A DNA stretch of 64,000 nt, from NCBI GenBank assembly GCA_012960245.1, contig DUBO01000050.1:140159-204158 (forward strand). Direction: 5' to 3'. The position numbers were made by a program, and so were the translations under genes. The notes beneath the pieces are model-generated. The model did no database searches. It was not told the origin of the DNA and worked only from the letters and a program-made list of their open reading frames with translations. Shown here piece by piece: positions 54,382-63,612 of the stretch; position 1 is the first letter of the stretch, and each line of letters opens with the position of its first letter. This stretch comes from Candidatus Binatota bacterium (lineage in GTDB: Bacteria > Desulfobacterota > Binatia > UBA1149).

Positions 54382-55353
54382 ATGTTTATTGCTACAGCTG
54401 GTAACGGTTCGGGTTTCAGGAGTTCGCGCGGGCAAGCGCTTGCGGCAATTATGGCAGCTGTTTTTGTGATCGCTGGCTGTGGCGGTGGTGAAGAGGCCTC
54501 CAACAAGGGACAGGCTGAGCCCTCGGCGATGGCGGAGCAGGCAGACAGCGCGGCACTCGCCACTTACAACGGCAAGTCGTTCAGCGAATCGGACTTTGAA
54601 GCGCTGCTCGACAAGCTCAACACCAAAGCCCGCATGTCGCTCAACACCTTGGACAAGAAGGTCCAGTATCTTGAGAATCACCTGGTGTCGGAAATAGTAT
54701 TCGACGAGGGCCAGGCCCGCGGCTACGACCAGGACCCGGCCATACGGCAGCAGGTAGGAGATCTCGAGCGCAGGCTGGTCGTGCAGAAAATGATGCGCGA
54801 GAGCCAGGCGGCCACGGTCACCGAGGACGAAGTGCGCCAGTACTTTGTCGACCATAAGGCCGAGTTTGCCACCAACCGGGTGCGCGTGAGCCACATACTG
54901 GTGGCCGAAGAAGAACTCGCCGATGAAATACTGGCCAGTATTGAAGCTGACGGCGACGCGTTTGCCGAACTGGCAGCCGAGCACTCCACCGACCGGTCAA
55001 ACGCCAAGCGTGGCGGTGACCTCGGGTTTTTCGGCAGGGGCCGTATGGTGCCGGAGTTCGAGGAGGCCGCGTTCGGACTCGGAGAGGACGGGCAGCTCGT
55101 GGGCCCGGTGAAGACACGCTTCGGTTACCACATCATACGCCGCACCGGTTATGAAGACGGCGCGCAGAAATCATTTGATGACGTCAAGACGCAGATACGG
55201 GTTCGCCTGGTTAACCTGAAGCGGCGCGCTGCGACCGACGATTTCATAGCCGCGATCAAGGAAAAGTCGGGGCTCAGCATTAACGCCGACATCCTTGCCG
55301 GCGACGAGGGCGATGACCTGGAGTCGGGCGAGGCTTCGCAGATCGAAGAGTAA
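54382..55353 (+). CDS. Parvulin-type peptidyl-prolyl isomerase lipoprotein (PrsA/PpiC-like)
   Basis: A 323-aa lipoprotein (lipobox VIAGC, Cys33). An N-terminal helical SurA/PrsA-type region ([18 protein letters not shown] to about residue 150) precedes a parvulin domain: [33 protein letters not shown] and [17 protein letters not shown]. It probably assists folding of exported proteins in the periplasm. ATG 54382 has AGGAG six bases upstream and starts the signal peptide; a longer frame from 54301 does not. Confidence 0.93.
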   Translation: MFIATAGNGSGFRSSRGQALAAIMAAVFVIAGCGGGEEASNKGQAEPSAMAEQADSAALATYNGKSFSESDFEALLDKLNTKARMSLNTLDKKVQYLENHLVSEIVFDEGQARGYDQDPAIRQQVGDLERRLVVQKMMRESQAATVTEDEVRQYFVDHKAEFATNRVRVSHILVAEEELADEILASIEADGDAFAELAAEHSTDRSNAKRGGDLGFFGRGRMVPEFEEAAFGLGEDGQLVGPVKTRFGYHIIRRTGYEDGAQKSFDDVKTQIRVRLVNLKRRAATDDFIAAIKEKSGLSINADILAGDEGDDLESGEASQIEE

Positions 55354-55403
55354 CGCTTCGTCGTCCGGGCGCTCCGGGCAGCGCGGTAGCTCTTGCCGGA
55401 CAG

Positions 55404-58061
55404 CTAGAGAGCGGCGTGGTAGACGGTAATCAGCCCGTCGTGGTCGACTGCACGGATGTTGTAATTGCGGACGCCCTTGTCGGGATTCCACATCAGCTTG
55501 AGGCTGATGTCTTTCATCGGTGTCGTAGACTCTGAAGCTTCGACGTAGTCTACCTGGTCGCCGTCGAGCGTGGCGATTACCAGGCTGAGGCCAGAGTCGT
55601 CGGTAGCCCGGGCCAGCACGCGGTAGTCACCGCTGTCGTCAGCTTTGCGGGCAATTTCCAGTTTGACCGTTGGCGCCTGCCTCCAGCGACTGGTGGCGGT
55701 GTCTGTAGACAGCGGCACCTCGGTTTCCATGAAGACCTCGAAATCCGCGTCGCTTACGACTACCGTGGCCGTGGGTATATCAACTGTTTCGATTACGCGA
55801 CGAAGGCCGAGCCTGATTTCTCTTTTCTCGCCGGGGGCCAGTGGGTCCAGCGGGTGCATGATGTCCAGCGGCTCGAAGTCTTCGCCCAGCGGGTTCTTGA
55901 CGAAGACACGGAGTTTACCCGTGGCGCCCTGTCCGCGGTTCTCGATTTCGACCACTATGTCGGTACGCGACTCTTCGTCGGGCTGCACTACCCTGGTCCG
56001 CCAGGCAAGGGACGGGCGGCTGGTGGATTCCACGGCCAGGTAGGCAGGCCCCGCCTTGCTCAGCAGGCCGTCGTCGTCAAAGTATCTCAGCTCAACCTGG
56101 CGGCGGCTGGTGCGCAGCGAAATCGGGAGCTTGGTTTTGAAGCTCGCGCTGCGACTCTCGCCGGGCTCGATGTGGCCAAAAAGAAACCCCCAGGCGCCGA
56201 GCCCGGTGGCGGCCGAGTCGCTGACGGCCCTGAGTCTGAACAGCGGCGCATCGCCGCGGTTGGTCACGGTCACGGTGACGGTATTTTCTTCGCCGGGGTT
56301 GAGCTTGCCACCGCTGGTTGCAACCTCGGTCTCGAGCACGGCCTCGCCGGCCGGCCGGCTGCCTCGGCTCCAGTCGATTCCCTGTCGGCCGAGAAACTGC
56401 TCTACTTCTATATCGGCCTGCCTGCCCTTGAGGTCGAGAAAGTGACGAGCAGAAGCGATCATTTCCGAGCCCGACCTTGAGCCGTAGCCCCTGAGAATAG
56501 CCACCGCCAGCTCGCGGGCGGGGTCGGGGCGGTCCACTTTTTCGTTCTCGTGATCGGGGTTATCCAGTTCTTCGTCGGTCACCGTCCGGGCTATCGATAT
56601 AACCGCCGCGGGCTTTCTCACCGGCGCGGCAGACCAGGTTGGCGTACGCAGCCAGAATGGGAGGTCGTCGAGGTCGCGGTAGCCGCGCAGCAGGGTACCC
56701 TTGTCGTGCAGCTCGATTTCTCTCAGCTCGACGTCGGGAACCAACCCGCCACCGGGTATGGGCAGCTTGTTGGGAAGAAAGCGGCCCACCGTGAGTTTGA
56801 TGGCCGCGCCTTCGTTCATTCGGTAAGTTTTCTGGACGGTTCCTTTTCCGTAAGACCTTTCGCCCACGACAATGGCCCTGTCGTTGTTTCGCAGGGCGGC
56901 CGCCAGTAGTTCGGACCCCGAAGCGGTACGCGGCGAGGTGAGGAAGGCGACCGGCATGTCTAGCAAGGGAGCGTCTTCGCCGGCGGCGATCTCGGCGCGA
57001 AGTCCCGAGACCGGTTTACCTTTTCGGCCGGCGGTAGTTATGAGCATTCCTTCCTCGAGAAAGAGGTCTCCTATAGAGGACGCGCCCAGCATGCTCCCGC
57101 CCGAGTTTCTACGCAGGTCAATTACCAGGCCGCGCAAGCCGGGATTGGCCTCGACCACCGAGAGTACCTCGTCACGAAAATCGTTGGGCGTAGACTGGCT
57201 GAAGTGGCTTATTTCGGCGTAGAGCACGTCGTTGGGAAGCAACTCTACGGTTACAGACGGGATCGTCACCATGCCCCTGGTCACGGTCTCAACATGCGTT
57301 TTGTCTGAGCCTTCGCTGCGCACCGCCAGGGCAATCTTCGTGCCCACCGGGCCTCGAATGCGGGCCACCGCGTCGGTCACGGTTATGTTGGCGGCCGACA
57401 TCGGGCCTATGCGTTGCACGACGTCGCCGTCGCGCAGGCCGGCCTTGTAGGCAGGCGAGTCCTCGTACACCTTGATCAGCGTCAGCTCGTCTTCGCGTAT
57501 GCCGACCCGGGCGCCGATGCCGGCGAGCTTTCCTCTGAACTGGATGGTGTGCTCGGTGTGTTTCTTGGCATTGAAAAGTGTCGAGTAGGGATCGAGTCCG
57601 TAGAGCACCCCCGACAGCAACACGTTTTCAAGCGACTCGAGTCCTTCGGGCAGTTCTTTTACGCAGCGTTCGGTCAGCACCGCGACCTTGGCGAGTGGCT
57701 CGGCGAGAGCCGACAGGTCCGGTCCCGGCGGGGCTTCCACGCGCAGCGTGCAGCTCCCCACTCGCAAGGTGTAAGACTGATCGTCCTCGGTGTCAGACGT
57801 CAGTTCGGGGACCCTGTTTTCGAGGTATTGCAGCGAGTCGCCGAGCAGCTTTTCGTTGTCGAGTTCGGCGTCAAAGAGGTAGTAGCGCTGTATGAGGTTG
57901 AGTCCGTAGTCGAGGGTGGAGGAGGCAAACGACAGCGTCTGGTGAAGCGCCAGGCCGCAGGCGAGCACGACAACGGCCGCCGCCACTACCGCCAGCCTGC
58001 GTGGCTTGCGGTGCCGGGGAAGGGTGGTTTGTTTCTGGTCCAATTGTGCCGATTTTAACAA
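55404..58061 (-). CDS. Large S41-family processing peptidase with PDZ and CARDB-like domains
   Basis: About 885 aa. After one N-terminal membrane segment (residues ~22-45) come a helical region, a PDZ domain (GIGARVGIREDELTLIK to AGLRDGDVVQRIG) and the S41 protease core with Ser381 (PRTASGSELL) and Lys406 (ERSYGKGTVQK), the CtpA-type Ser-Lys pair. The C-terminal half holds two or more immunoglobulin-like CARDB-type repeats (GEENTVTVTVTNRGDAPLF; TDIVVEIENRGQGATGKLR). This layout resembles a myxobacterial S41 family. It likely trims exported proteins. Start: TTG 58061 with GAGG upstream, chosen over an extension to 58148 without conservation. Confidence 0.85.
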   Translation of the reverse strand: MLKSAQLDQKQTTLPRHRKPRRLAVVAAAVVVLACGLALHQTLSFASSTLDYGLNLIQRYYLFDAELDNEKLLGDSLQYLENRVPELTSDTEDDQSYTLRVGSCTLRVEAPPGPDLSALAEPLAKVAVLTERCVKELPEGLESLENVLLSGVLYGLDPYSTLFNAKKHTEHTIQFRGKLAGIGARVGIREDELTLIKVYEDSPAYKAGLRDGDVVQRIGPMSAANITVTDAVARIRGPVGTKIALAVRSEGSDKTHVETVTRGMVTIPSVTVELLPNDVLYAEISHFSQSTPNDFRDEVLSVVEANPGLRGLVIDLRRNSGGSMLGASSIGDLFLEEGMLITTAGRKGKPVSGLRAEIAAGEDAPLLDMPVAFLTSPRTASGSELLAAALRNNDRAIVVGERSYGKGTVQKTYRMNEGAAIKLTVGRFLPNKLPIPGGGLVPDVELREIELHDKGTLLRGYRDLDDLPFWLRTPTWSAAPVRKPAAVISIARTVTDEELDNPDHENEKVDRPDPARELAVAILRGYGSRSGSEMIASARHFLDLKGRQADIEVEQFLGRQGIDWSRGSRPAGEAVLETEVATSGGKLNPGEENTVTVTVTNRGDAPLFRLRAVSDSAATGLGAWGFLFGHIEPGESRSASFKTKLPISLRTSRRQVELRYFDDDGLLSKAGPAYLAVESTSRPSLAWRTRVVQPDEESRTDIVVEIENRGQGATGKLRVFVKNPLGEDFEPLDIMHPLDPLAPGEKREIRLGLRRVIETVDIPTATVVVSDADFEVFMETEVPLSTDTATSRWRQAPTVKLEIARKADDSGDYRVLARATDDSGLSLVIATLDGDQVDYVEASESTTPMKDISLKLMWNPDKGVRNYNIRAVDHDGLITVYHAAL

Positions 58062-58194
58062 TTTCTGCCTCGCCGGTTCGAACTTGTATAACAAGTCCCG
58101 GCCTGTCGGAATCCGCAGTGGGACAGGGCCGCGGGGTGACCCTGGCACATTGGCATCCCTTGAGTCTCACCCCGGGAGCGGGGGTCCATGGAAA

Positions 58195-58225
58195 CAGCCG
58201 GGACCCCGCAAGGGGGCCCCGGCTG
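58195..58225 (-). terminator. Strong GC hairpin downstream of the LuxR-type gene
   Basis: 12 paired bases with one mismatch (58195-58207 with 58213-58225), 5-base loop. On the minus strand it is followed only by TTTC, so it is a weak intrinsic terminator or an mRNA-stabilising hairpin. Confidence 0.45.
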
Positions 58226-58254
58226 CCACGAGGGGAGGAGAGAAGTGTGTTGGT

Positions 58255-58560
58255 TCAGACCCAGCGCTGCTTTACGAGCAGCACGGCGGCCTGGGTACGA
58301 TTTGCGACGCCGATCTTGCGGAAGATCCGCTTCAGCTCTGATTTAACCGTCTCCCGGGAGACGTGTAGAGCGCCGGCTATCTCGGCGTTGGTCAGGCCAT
58401 CGCATACCAGGCGCAGTACCTCTTTTTCCCTTTCGGTGAGGTTGGGCTTTGGCATGTTGGGCTCGTAGCGAAACGTGCCCTCGTAAGGTTGTTCCTGGCG
58501 TTGCAGGTCAGGGTTGGCTGCCTGCGTGCGCAATGGGTCGGATATGAGAAAGTTTTTCAC
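58255..58560 (-). CDS. Stand-alone LuxR/GerE-type DNA-binding regulator
   Basis: A 101-aa protein consisting of an unconserved N-terminal ~38 residues and a complete LuxR helix-turn-helix: NLTEREKEVLRLVCDGLTNAEIAGALHVSRETVKSELKRIF (split at residues ~40-80), followed by KIGVANRTQAAVLL. It has no receiver domain, so it would be controlled by amount or by a partner. GTG start with GAGGGG 11 bases upstream. A 258-base gap separates it from the VKOR-DsbA gene; this gap has some short inverted repeats (58651-58684) but no promoter I can name. Confidence 0.85.
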   Translation of the reverse strand: MKNFLISDPLRTQAANPDLQRQEQPYEGTFRYEPNMPKPNLTEREKEVLRLVCDGLTNAEIAGALHVSRETVKSELKRIFRKIGVANRTQAAVLLVKQRWV

Positions 58561-58818
58561 TGGCTATATTCCCCTCGTAAGTAGTCTTGGCGCGGCGATC
58601 ATGGGGACTGAAAAGCAACATGTGTGCCATGGAAAACTTGCCGAGCGGCTACCCAGATGAGCCGAAATGCCCACCAGTATGGGTATAAGGCCCCCCCCCG
58701 CAGGGGAGAACCGGTGGGCGGCCTTGCGATTGTGCAAGGGTGTGGCCCGGATGCCAGATAGGGCGGGCGGGTGATGTGCGCTCTGCTTTGCGCTGTCTCA
58801 GCGAGACGGCCTGCGGCT

Positions 58819-60075
58819 TCAGTCCGCGGGCGAAGGGCTTTTCTGCGCCAGCAGGGCCAGCTCGGTCAACACGGCCAGGTCATATCCACCGGGGCCGTCG
58901 AAGGCCCCCTCGATCCGTCGCCCGTTGAAGAACATGGTGGGCGTGGAGCTCACTCCGAGCTCGATCCCTGCACGGGCATCGGCGGTTGCGCGATCCATGC
59001 CCCGACCGGAGTCCATACATTTCTGCCAGGCGGCGCTGTCCAGTCCAGCCTCGGCAGCAAGCTTTGCCACGGTGGGGGGAAGTAGCTGGGCCTGGCCAGC
59101 AAACAGCAAGGTGGACATATCATCGTAGCGCCCCTGCTCGCCGGCGCACTCGGCCGCCGCAGCAGCGTGGCAGGCAAAGGGGTGCATGGTTCTGACCACG
59201 CCATCGTTACAGGTCGTATCCAGCGGAAAGTGGCGGTGTACCAAGCGCAGCTGCCCGCTACGGCGCGCCAGCAGCGCGTTCAGCATTTCGGCGTTGCGGC
59301 GGCAGAAGACGCAGAGAAAGTCCGAGAACTCCACTATTGTGACCACGGCCTCGGTATCGCCGGCGGGCGCGCTTCCGCTTCGCCTGGGCAGTTCGAGGTA
59401 CCACTTGAGAAAGTCGGGGTGCGATTCGCGTATTTGTTCCAGGCTCACGCTGCCGTTGGTCCCCGGGGAGGTCGAGTTCCACGTCGATGGCCCGCTCATG
59501 GCCGCTACAGCCGCGGTGAGGATTGTCACGACCACCGCGACCCTGGCCAGCGACGCTCGGCCCAGTACGAGGTCACCCGGCGGATAGGGCGATGCGACTT
59601 TCCAGGTCACAGCAGCCAGCGCCAGGGTGAGCAGGTAGAGGGCGCTGCAGACCAGGCAGACGGTGTGGAGTATGAAGGCCGACACCAGAGCCATCCACAG
59701 CGACCAGGCCAACGAGCCAAGTACCAGCACGCAGGCCGCGCGAAGAGCCACCAGCCTGCCGGCCTGCGAAGCCAACCTGGCGGCGCCGGCAAAGCAGAGT
59801 GCGGTGGCCGTGTAAACGACGATGGCGTACCACGCCACCGGCAGCCCCATAAGTTCTGCGAAGGGGCTGGTGAGCACCTGGTCGCAGTTGACCGATTCGT
59901 TGACGTTGCAGAAGCTCGTGTAGTTACCCGCGCCCGCCTCGAGGCCGGCGTGTATCCAGGCCAGTACGAGCGAGGTGCCAACTGCGGCGGCGGCCAGCAG
60001 GAAGCCGGCGCCGAGGAGTCGCGGGCTGCTGGCAGTTGGGCTGGTGTTTTCCATGCTGGTGTTGCGTTCAGTCAT
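58819..60075 (-). CDS. VKOR-DsbA fusion (disulfide generator)
   Basis: About 418 aa. The N-terminal half is a vitamin K epoxide reductase homologue with 4-5 membrane segments: SFCNVNESVNCDQVLTSP holds the loop cysteine pair and the conserved Ser/Asn region, and HTVCLVCSALYLL the CxxC that reduces quinone. The C-terminal half is a DsbA-like thioredoxin with active site FSDFLCVFCRRNAEM (CVFC) and cis-proline SSTPTMFFNG. Such fusions oxidise periplasmic proteins and pass electrons to quinone, replacing DsbB/DsbA. ATG 60075 chosen; TTG 60081 is possible. The start region sits in a tandem 14-base duplication. Confidence 0.93.
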   Translation of the reverse strand: MTERNTSMENTSPTASSPRLLGAGFLLAAAAVGTSLVLAWIHAGLEAGAGNYTSFCNVNESVNCDQVLTSPFAELMGLPVAWYAIVVYTATALCFAGAARLASQAGRLVALRAACVLVLGSLAWSLWMALVSAFILHTVCLVCSALYLLTLALAAVTWKVASPYPPGDLVLGRASLARVAVVVTILTAAVAAMSGPSTWNSTSPGTNGSVSLEQIRESHPDFLKWYLELPRRSGSAPAGDTEAVVTIVEFSDFLCVFCRRNAEMLNALLARRSGQLRLVHRHFPLDTTCNDGVVRTMHPFACHAAAAAECAGEQGRYDDMSTLLFAGQAQLLPPTVAKLAAEAGLDSAAWQKCMDSGRGMDRATADARAGIELGVSSTPTMFFNGRRIEGAFDGPGGYDLAVLTELALLAQKSPSPAD

Positions 60076-60099
60076 TTTCAAGCGGTCATTTTCAAGCGG
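60072..60099. repeat. Tandem 14-base direct repeat (2 copies)
   Basis: TCATTTTCAAGCGG occurs twice in a row (60072-60085 and 60086-60099), spanning the start of the VKOR-DsbA gene and the gap after the TMTC-like gene. The upstream copy adds an out-of-frame ATG (60089) giving a three-codon frame before the real start. Confidence 0.9.
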
Positions 60100-62082
60100 T
60101 CAGTGGCGGGGCGTGGTGATCGACGCCCAGTCCTGTTGCAGGCGCCGCAGCTCGTCAGTCCGGCCCAGTTCCTGCAGGCAGAAGCTAGCATTGCCCCACG
60201 CGTTTTGCATAACCGGAGAAACCCCGTTTATGCCCGAAGCGTCGGCCGACAGGGCGCTGCGGGTCAGGCGGGTGGCGGCCAGGTAGTCACCCACCGCGGC
60301 CGCGCAGCCCAGCTGGCGCTGCAGCGCCACCCCGCGATTGACCAGCGCCACGTCCAGCGGCCCCGTGAGTTCGAGCAGGCGGGTGTAGGCGGTCGCCGCG
60401 TCCTCGTTGAGCTGCATGTTCAGCAGCATATCAGCGCGGCCCAGCAGCAGCCTGGCATCGTGCGGCGCCTTTTCCAGAGCGTCGTTAAAACGCTCGAGCG
60501 CCAGTGACCAGCGGCCCTGCGACTGGTACACGATGGCGAGGTTGACGCGCGCGTGTTGCAGGCCTGGGGCTGCCTCGAGGGCGGACAGGTAAGAGCGCTC
60601 GGCCAGCGCGAGCTGGCCGGTTCTCGCCAGCATGTTGCCCTTGTTGTACCAGGCAGCCGCGTAGTCGGGCATTATTTTGAGCGTGCGATCGAACTCTGCC
60701 AGCGCTTCACGGTCGCGGCCTGCACGACCATAGGCCGAGGCCAGTTCCATGTGCGCCCGCGCGCTTGCCGGGACGGTCTTTGCCGTCGCCTCGAACAGGC
60801 TTATCTCGTTGGCCCAGTCGGGGTTGCGCAGGTTGTCGCGCAGCAACCAGGCCAGGCCGACGGCCGCGACCAGCAGTCCGGCCTTGCGTCCGTGGCGCTC
60901 GAGCAGGCCCGCGACGGCAGGGGCGGGCAGCAGGCACAGGGCAACCGTAGGCAGGTAGAACAGCCGCTCGCCCATCACGGTGCCGATCAGCAGCACAGTA
61001 TTCGACACTACCGAGTAGGCAGCGGCTGCGAGCAGCAGCAGGAACAAGCCGCGACCTCGCTGGTCGGAAGGCGACCTGAACACGGCCAGGCTGATGGCGG
61101 ACAGGGCGAGCAGGGCAAACAGGCTGTAGCGGTCTGCCAGGAAGCCCTCGGAGATCTCGAGGGCATTCCAGGAGTAGTCCACCGACAGCGCCGCGGGCCA
61201 GGCGCTGAGCCACAGATAGCGGCCGGCCACCGACAGGGCTCCGGCCAGCCTGTCCGCCAGGGGTAGCAGCGACAGGGGGTTATCGAGCAGATCGCCCGGC
61301 CTGTCGTCAAAAAGGGGCAATACCTGCCATCTGAGGTACAGCCAAGCGCCCACAGCGGCCAGCAGGGCCACGAACGCCACTATATCGCGCCTGCGGCCCT
61401 CCGGGGCGAGAAAAAGGGCGCACAGCGGCGGTACGGCCAGCAGGGTGATGGCGTTCTCCTTGCACAACAGGCCGGCAAAAAGGGCCACCGCGGCCAGCAA
61501 CGGCAGGGCCTGCGAGGGCTGCCACCTCGAATCGGCGCCGGCGCCCCCCGGAACAGTCCCGCGGCGGTATCTCAGCAGCGCCAGCAGGCCCGAGCACCAG
61601 GCCACCGCCGACATCAGCTCGGCCCGGCCCACTGTCCACACTACCGCCTCCGAGTGTATGGGCAGCAGTACGAAGGCCACGCCGGCTATGCGCGCGGCGG
61701 CCACGCCCATACCCAGCTCCAGGGCCAGCAGGTAGACCAGCAGCGCCACCAGCGCGTGCAGCAGTATATTGACCACGTGGTAGCCGGCCGGGTAGAGACC
61801 GCCAACGGCGTGGTTGACCGCGAAGCTCAGCGTCACCAGTGGTCGGTAGCCGGGGCTGCCCGAGCGTTCGTCGCCCCACCAGGATGGCGTGGTAAACACC
61901 TGGGCCGGCTGCAGGGGGCCGGTGACCGACTGGTTGAAAATTATCGCGTTGCGGTCGTCGGAGACGAAGCCGCCGCTGATCGAACCGCCCCATGCGGCGA
62001 AGCTGAGCGCGGTCAGTGTCAGGGTGACCAACGCCAGCGAGGTGGCTGAGGTCAGGCGAGCGGAGCTGCCGGCCCGGGTCAC
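60100..62082 (-). CDS. TMTC-like O-mannosyltransferase-type membrane protein with TPRs
   Basis: A 660-aa inner-membrane GT-C-type protein. The N-terminal part has around ten hydrophobic segments and TMTC hallmarks: FVSDDRNAIIFN (acidic DD pair in the first external loop), SPGYRPLVTLSFAVNHAVGG, YHVVNILLHALVALLVY and IHSEAVVWTVGRAELMSA. The C-terminal ~230 residues are tetratricopeptide repeats (ALAEFDRTLKIMPDYAAAWYN and similar, split). Eukaryotic TMTC proteins add mannose to Ser/Thr of secreted proteins; the bacterial activity is unproven. Located between a Ser-rich lipoprotein gene and the VKOR-DsbA gene, all on the same strand with small gaps (11 and ~24 bases). GTG start. Confidence 0.85.
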   Translation of the reverse strand: MTRAGSSARLTSATSLALVTLTLTALSFAAWGGSISGGFVSDDRNAIIFNQSVTGPLQPAQVFTTPSWWGDERSGSPGYRPLVTLSFAVNHAVGGLYPAGYHVVNILLHALVALLVYLLALELGMGVAAARIAGVAFVLLPIHSEAVVWTVGRAELMSAVAWCSGLLALLRYRRGTVPGGAGADSRWQPSQALPLLAAVALFAGLLCKENAITLLAVPPLCALFLAPEGRRRDIVAFVALLAAVGAWLYLRWQVLPLFDDRPGDLLDNPLSLLPLADRLAGALSVAGRYLWLSAWPAALSVDYSWNALEISEGFLADRYSLFALLALSAISLAVFRSPSDQRGRGLFLLLLAAAAYSVVSNTVLLIGTVMGERLFYLPTVALCLLPAPAVAGLLERHGRKAGLLVAAVGLAWLLRDNLRNPDWANEISLFEATAKTVPASARAHMELASAYGRAGRDREALAEFDRTLKIMPDYAAAWYNKGNMLARTGQLALAERSYLSALEAAPGLQHARVNLAIVYQSQGRWSLALERFNDALEKAPHDARLLLGRADMLLNMQLNEDAATAYTRLLELTGPLDVALVNRGVALQRQLGCAAAVGDYLAATRLTRSALSADASGINGVSPVMQNAWGNASFCLQELGRTDELRRLQQDWASITTPRH

Positions 62083-62093
62083 GACCGGGGTGC

Positions 62094-63443
62094 TCAGTTG
62101 AGCTCGCGCACGTCGACCACCGCCATGCCCGGAAAGGGATCAAGCGACTGGCCGTTGCCGCCTAGGTCGGCGTCGGTTGCTTCGATCACGGTCATGTCAA
62201 AACTGCCGGGCAAGAGGTCCTCGCTGGTGCGGAAAGAACAGGTGGCGATCTCCGAGGGCACGGGGAAGCCGTCGATGTCGATGATCGCGCCCTTTATCTT
62301 GCCGTTTCCCACGTTGTTAAAGGTGGCCATGGCGCCGGAGATGCTTCCGTTGCACTCCACCGAGCCTCCGCGGCCCACGAAACCGCCGCTGGCGCCGAGG
62401 TGGCGCAGCTCGAATTGCAGAGCGCCCAGCGCTACGCCGCTGGTGGTGACCGCCAGCCTGAGCTCGTAGGTCACCGGGTCGGCCGGTGGCGGCGCGGGGT
62501 CGTCGTCCTGGGCATCATCCGGCGGCTGGTTGTCGTTGGCCTGCCCGTCGTCATTTGGCCCCGGGTCATTCTGTTCCGGGTCATTCTGTCCCGGGTAGGA
62601 GTTGTCGCCACCGGCAAAGTTTCTGCCGCCAGTGTTCAGCCGCTGCTCTTCGGCCCGGAGCCGGTCGGCCTCGGCTTCGTGTTGCCAGTCCCGGGTGGCC
62701 TGTCGGCGGGCGCTGTCGGTGTTGTTGGCGGTGTTGTTACCGGCGTTGCCGCCAACACTGGAGTCGCTCGCAGCAGCGCTGGACGAAGCGGCGGCCCGCG
62801 TCGCTGAAGAGCCGCTAGCCTGCGAGGCGTTGCTCTCGCGGCGGGAGCCGGCAGCTGGGCTGGAGGCCGAGCCAGCACTAGAGGACAGGCCAGTGGGTCT
62901 CGGCGATGTAGCTGCGCCCTTGCCAGCCGGGCCGCGCGGGCTATCGCCGCTGGCCATCCTGCGGTTGCCCTTGTCGCCTCGCGCCAGCTCGCTGTGTTCA
63001 AGCGCGCGACCGTCCGACGAGGTGGCGCTGTGCACCGCCACCCGTAGACCGTGGGCCACCGCGCGGTGGTCGATGCCATCGGAGAGGGGAAGCATGCGGC
63101 AGGCGGCAAGGTCGAGTGGAGTAGAAAACGGAGTCGTCGAGCTGACCCTCACAGTGAGCTTGCCGTTGCCGTCGTCTGAGAAGCCGGCGGTCATTCCCGG
63201 GTGCAGGGCAAAGCAGGCCGGCACGCCGCCCGGGGACAGGGGTTTGGCACCCGAGGTGAGATAGTTAACCGTGAAAACAGCTGCTGACAGCGAGTGCAGG
63301 GGTTGGTCGAAGCTCAGGGTTACGTCGATGGGGTCGGGCGAGCCCGCACAGGACAGCAGGCTGCTGGCGCACAGCAGCAGGGCCGTCGTGTTTCTTGAGA
63401 AAAACCTTCTGTAGGCAACGCAGTTCATTTGGCTATCTATCAT
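62094..63443 (-). CDS. Ser/Ala/Asn-rich lipoprotein with two cohesin-like domains
   Basis: 449 aa with lipobox LLSC (Cys32). Two domains resemble each other: residues ~38-115 (SLSAAVFTVNYLTSG, FSDDGNGKLTVRV, LDLAACRM) and ~325-435 (ALGALQFELRHLGAS, FNNVGNGKIKGAI, SEIATCSFR), a pattern like cohesin-type beta sandwiches. Between them is a long low-complexity linker rich in Ser, Ala and Arg, then Asn/Asp/Pro/Gln (residues ~140-320), probably extended and possibly glycosylated. No named family. ATG 63428 is an alternative start. It precedes the TMTC-like gene by 11 bases. Confidence 0.7.
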   Translation of the reverse strand: MIDSQMNCVAYRRFFSRNTTALLLCASSLLSCAGSPDPIDVTLSFDQPLHSLSAAVFTVNYLTSGAKPLSPGGVPACFALHPGMTAGFSDDGNGKLTVRVSSTTPFSTPLDLAACRMLPLSDGIDHRAVAHGLRVAVHSATSSDGRALEHSELARGDKGNRRMASGDSPRGPAGKGAATSPRPTGLSSSAGSASSPAAGSRRESNASQASGSSATRAAASSSAAASDSSVGGNAGNNTANNTDSARRQATRDWQHEAEADRLRAEEQRLNTGGRNFAGGDNSYPGQNDPEQNDPGPNDDGQANDNQPPDDAQDDDPAPPPADPVTYELRLAVTTSGVALGALQFELRHLGASGGFVGRGGSVECNGSISGAMATFNNVGNGKIKGAIIDIDGFPVPSEIATCSFRTSEDLLPGSFDMTVIEATDADLGGNGQSLDPFPGMAVVDVRELN

Positions 63444-63485
63444 TTTAAGGCAAAAGCCGTTCCCGCTCTACCAATTTGCGAGGGG

Positions 63486-63526
63486 AAAAAAGGAGGGCCC
63501 GGCCCGCGGGTAGCGGGGCCGGGCCC
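63486..63526 (-). terminator. Rho-independent terminator of the Cys-rich gene
   Basis: An 11-bp GC stem (63495-63505 with 63516-63526), 10-base loop; on the minus strand it leads to TCCTTTTTT (plus-strand A-run 63486-63491). It lies 87 bases after the stop of the upstream minus-strand gene and separates it from the lipoprotein gene. Confidence 0.9.
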
Positions 63527-63612
63527 TGGAGAACGAAAGCTGCCACGGCAGCAGGGGGTGGCCCCGCGCCGCTGCTCTCGGTCAGTTCAGCCGAGAAGCT
63601 ACCAGTTCGAGC

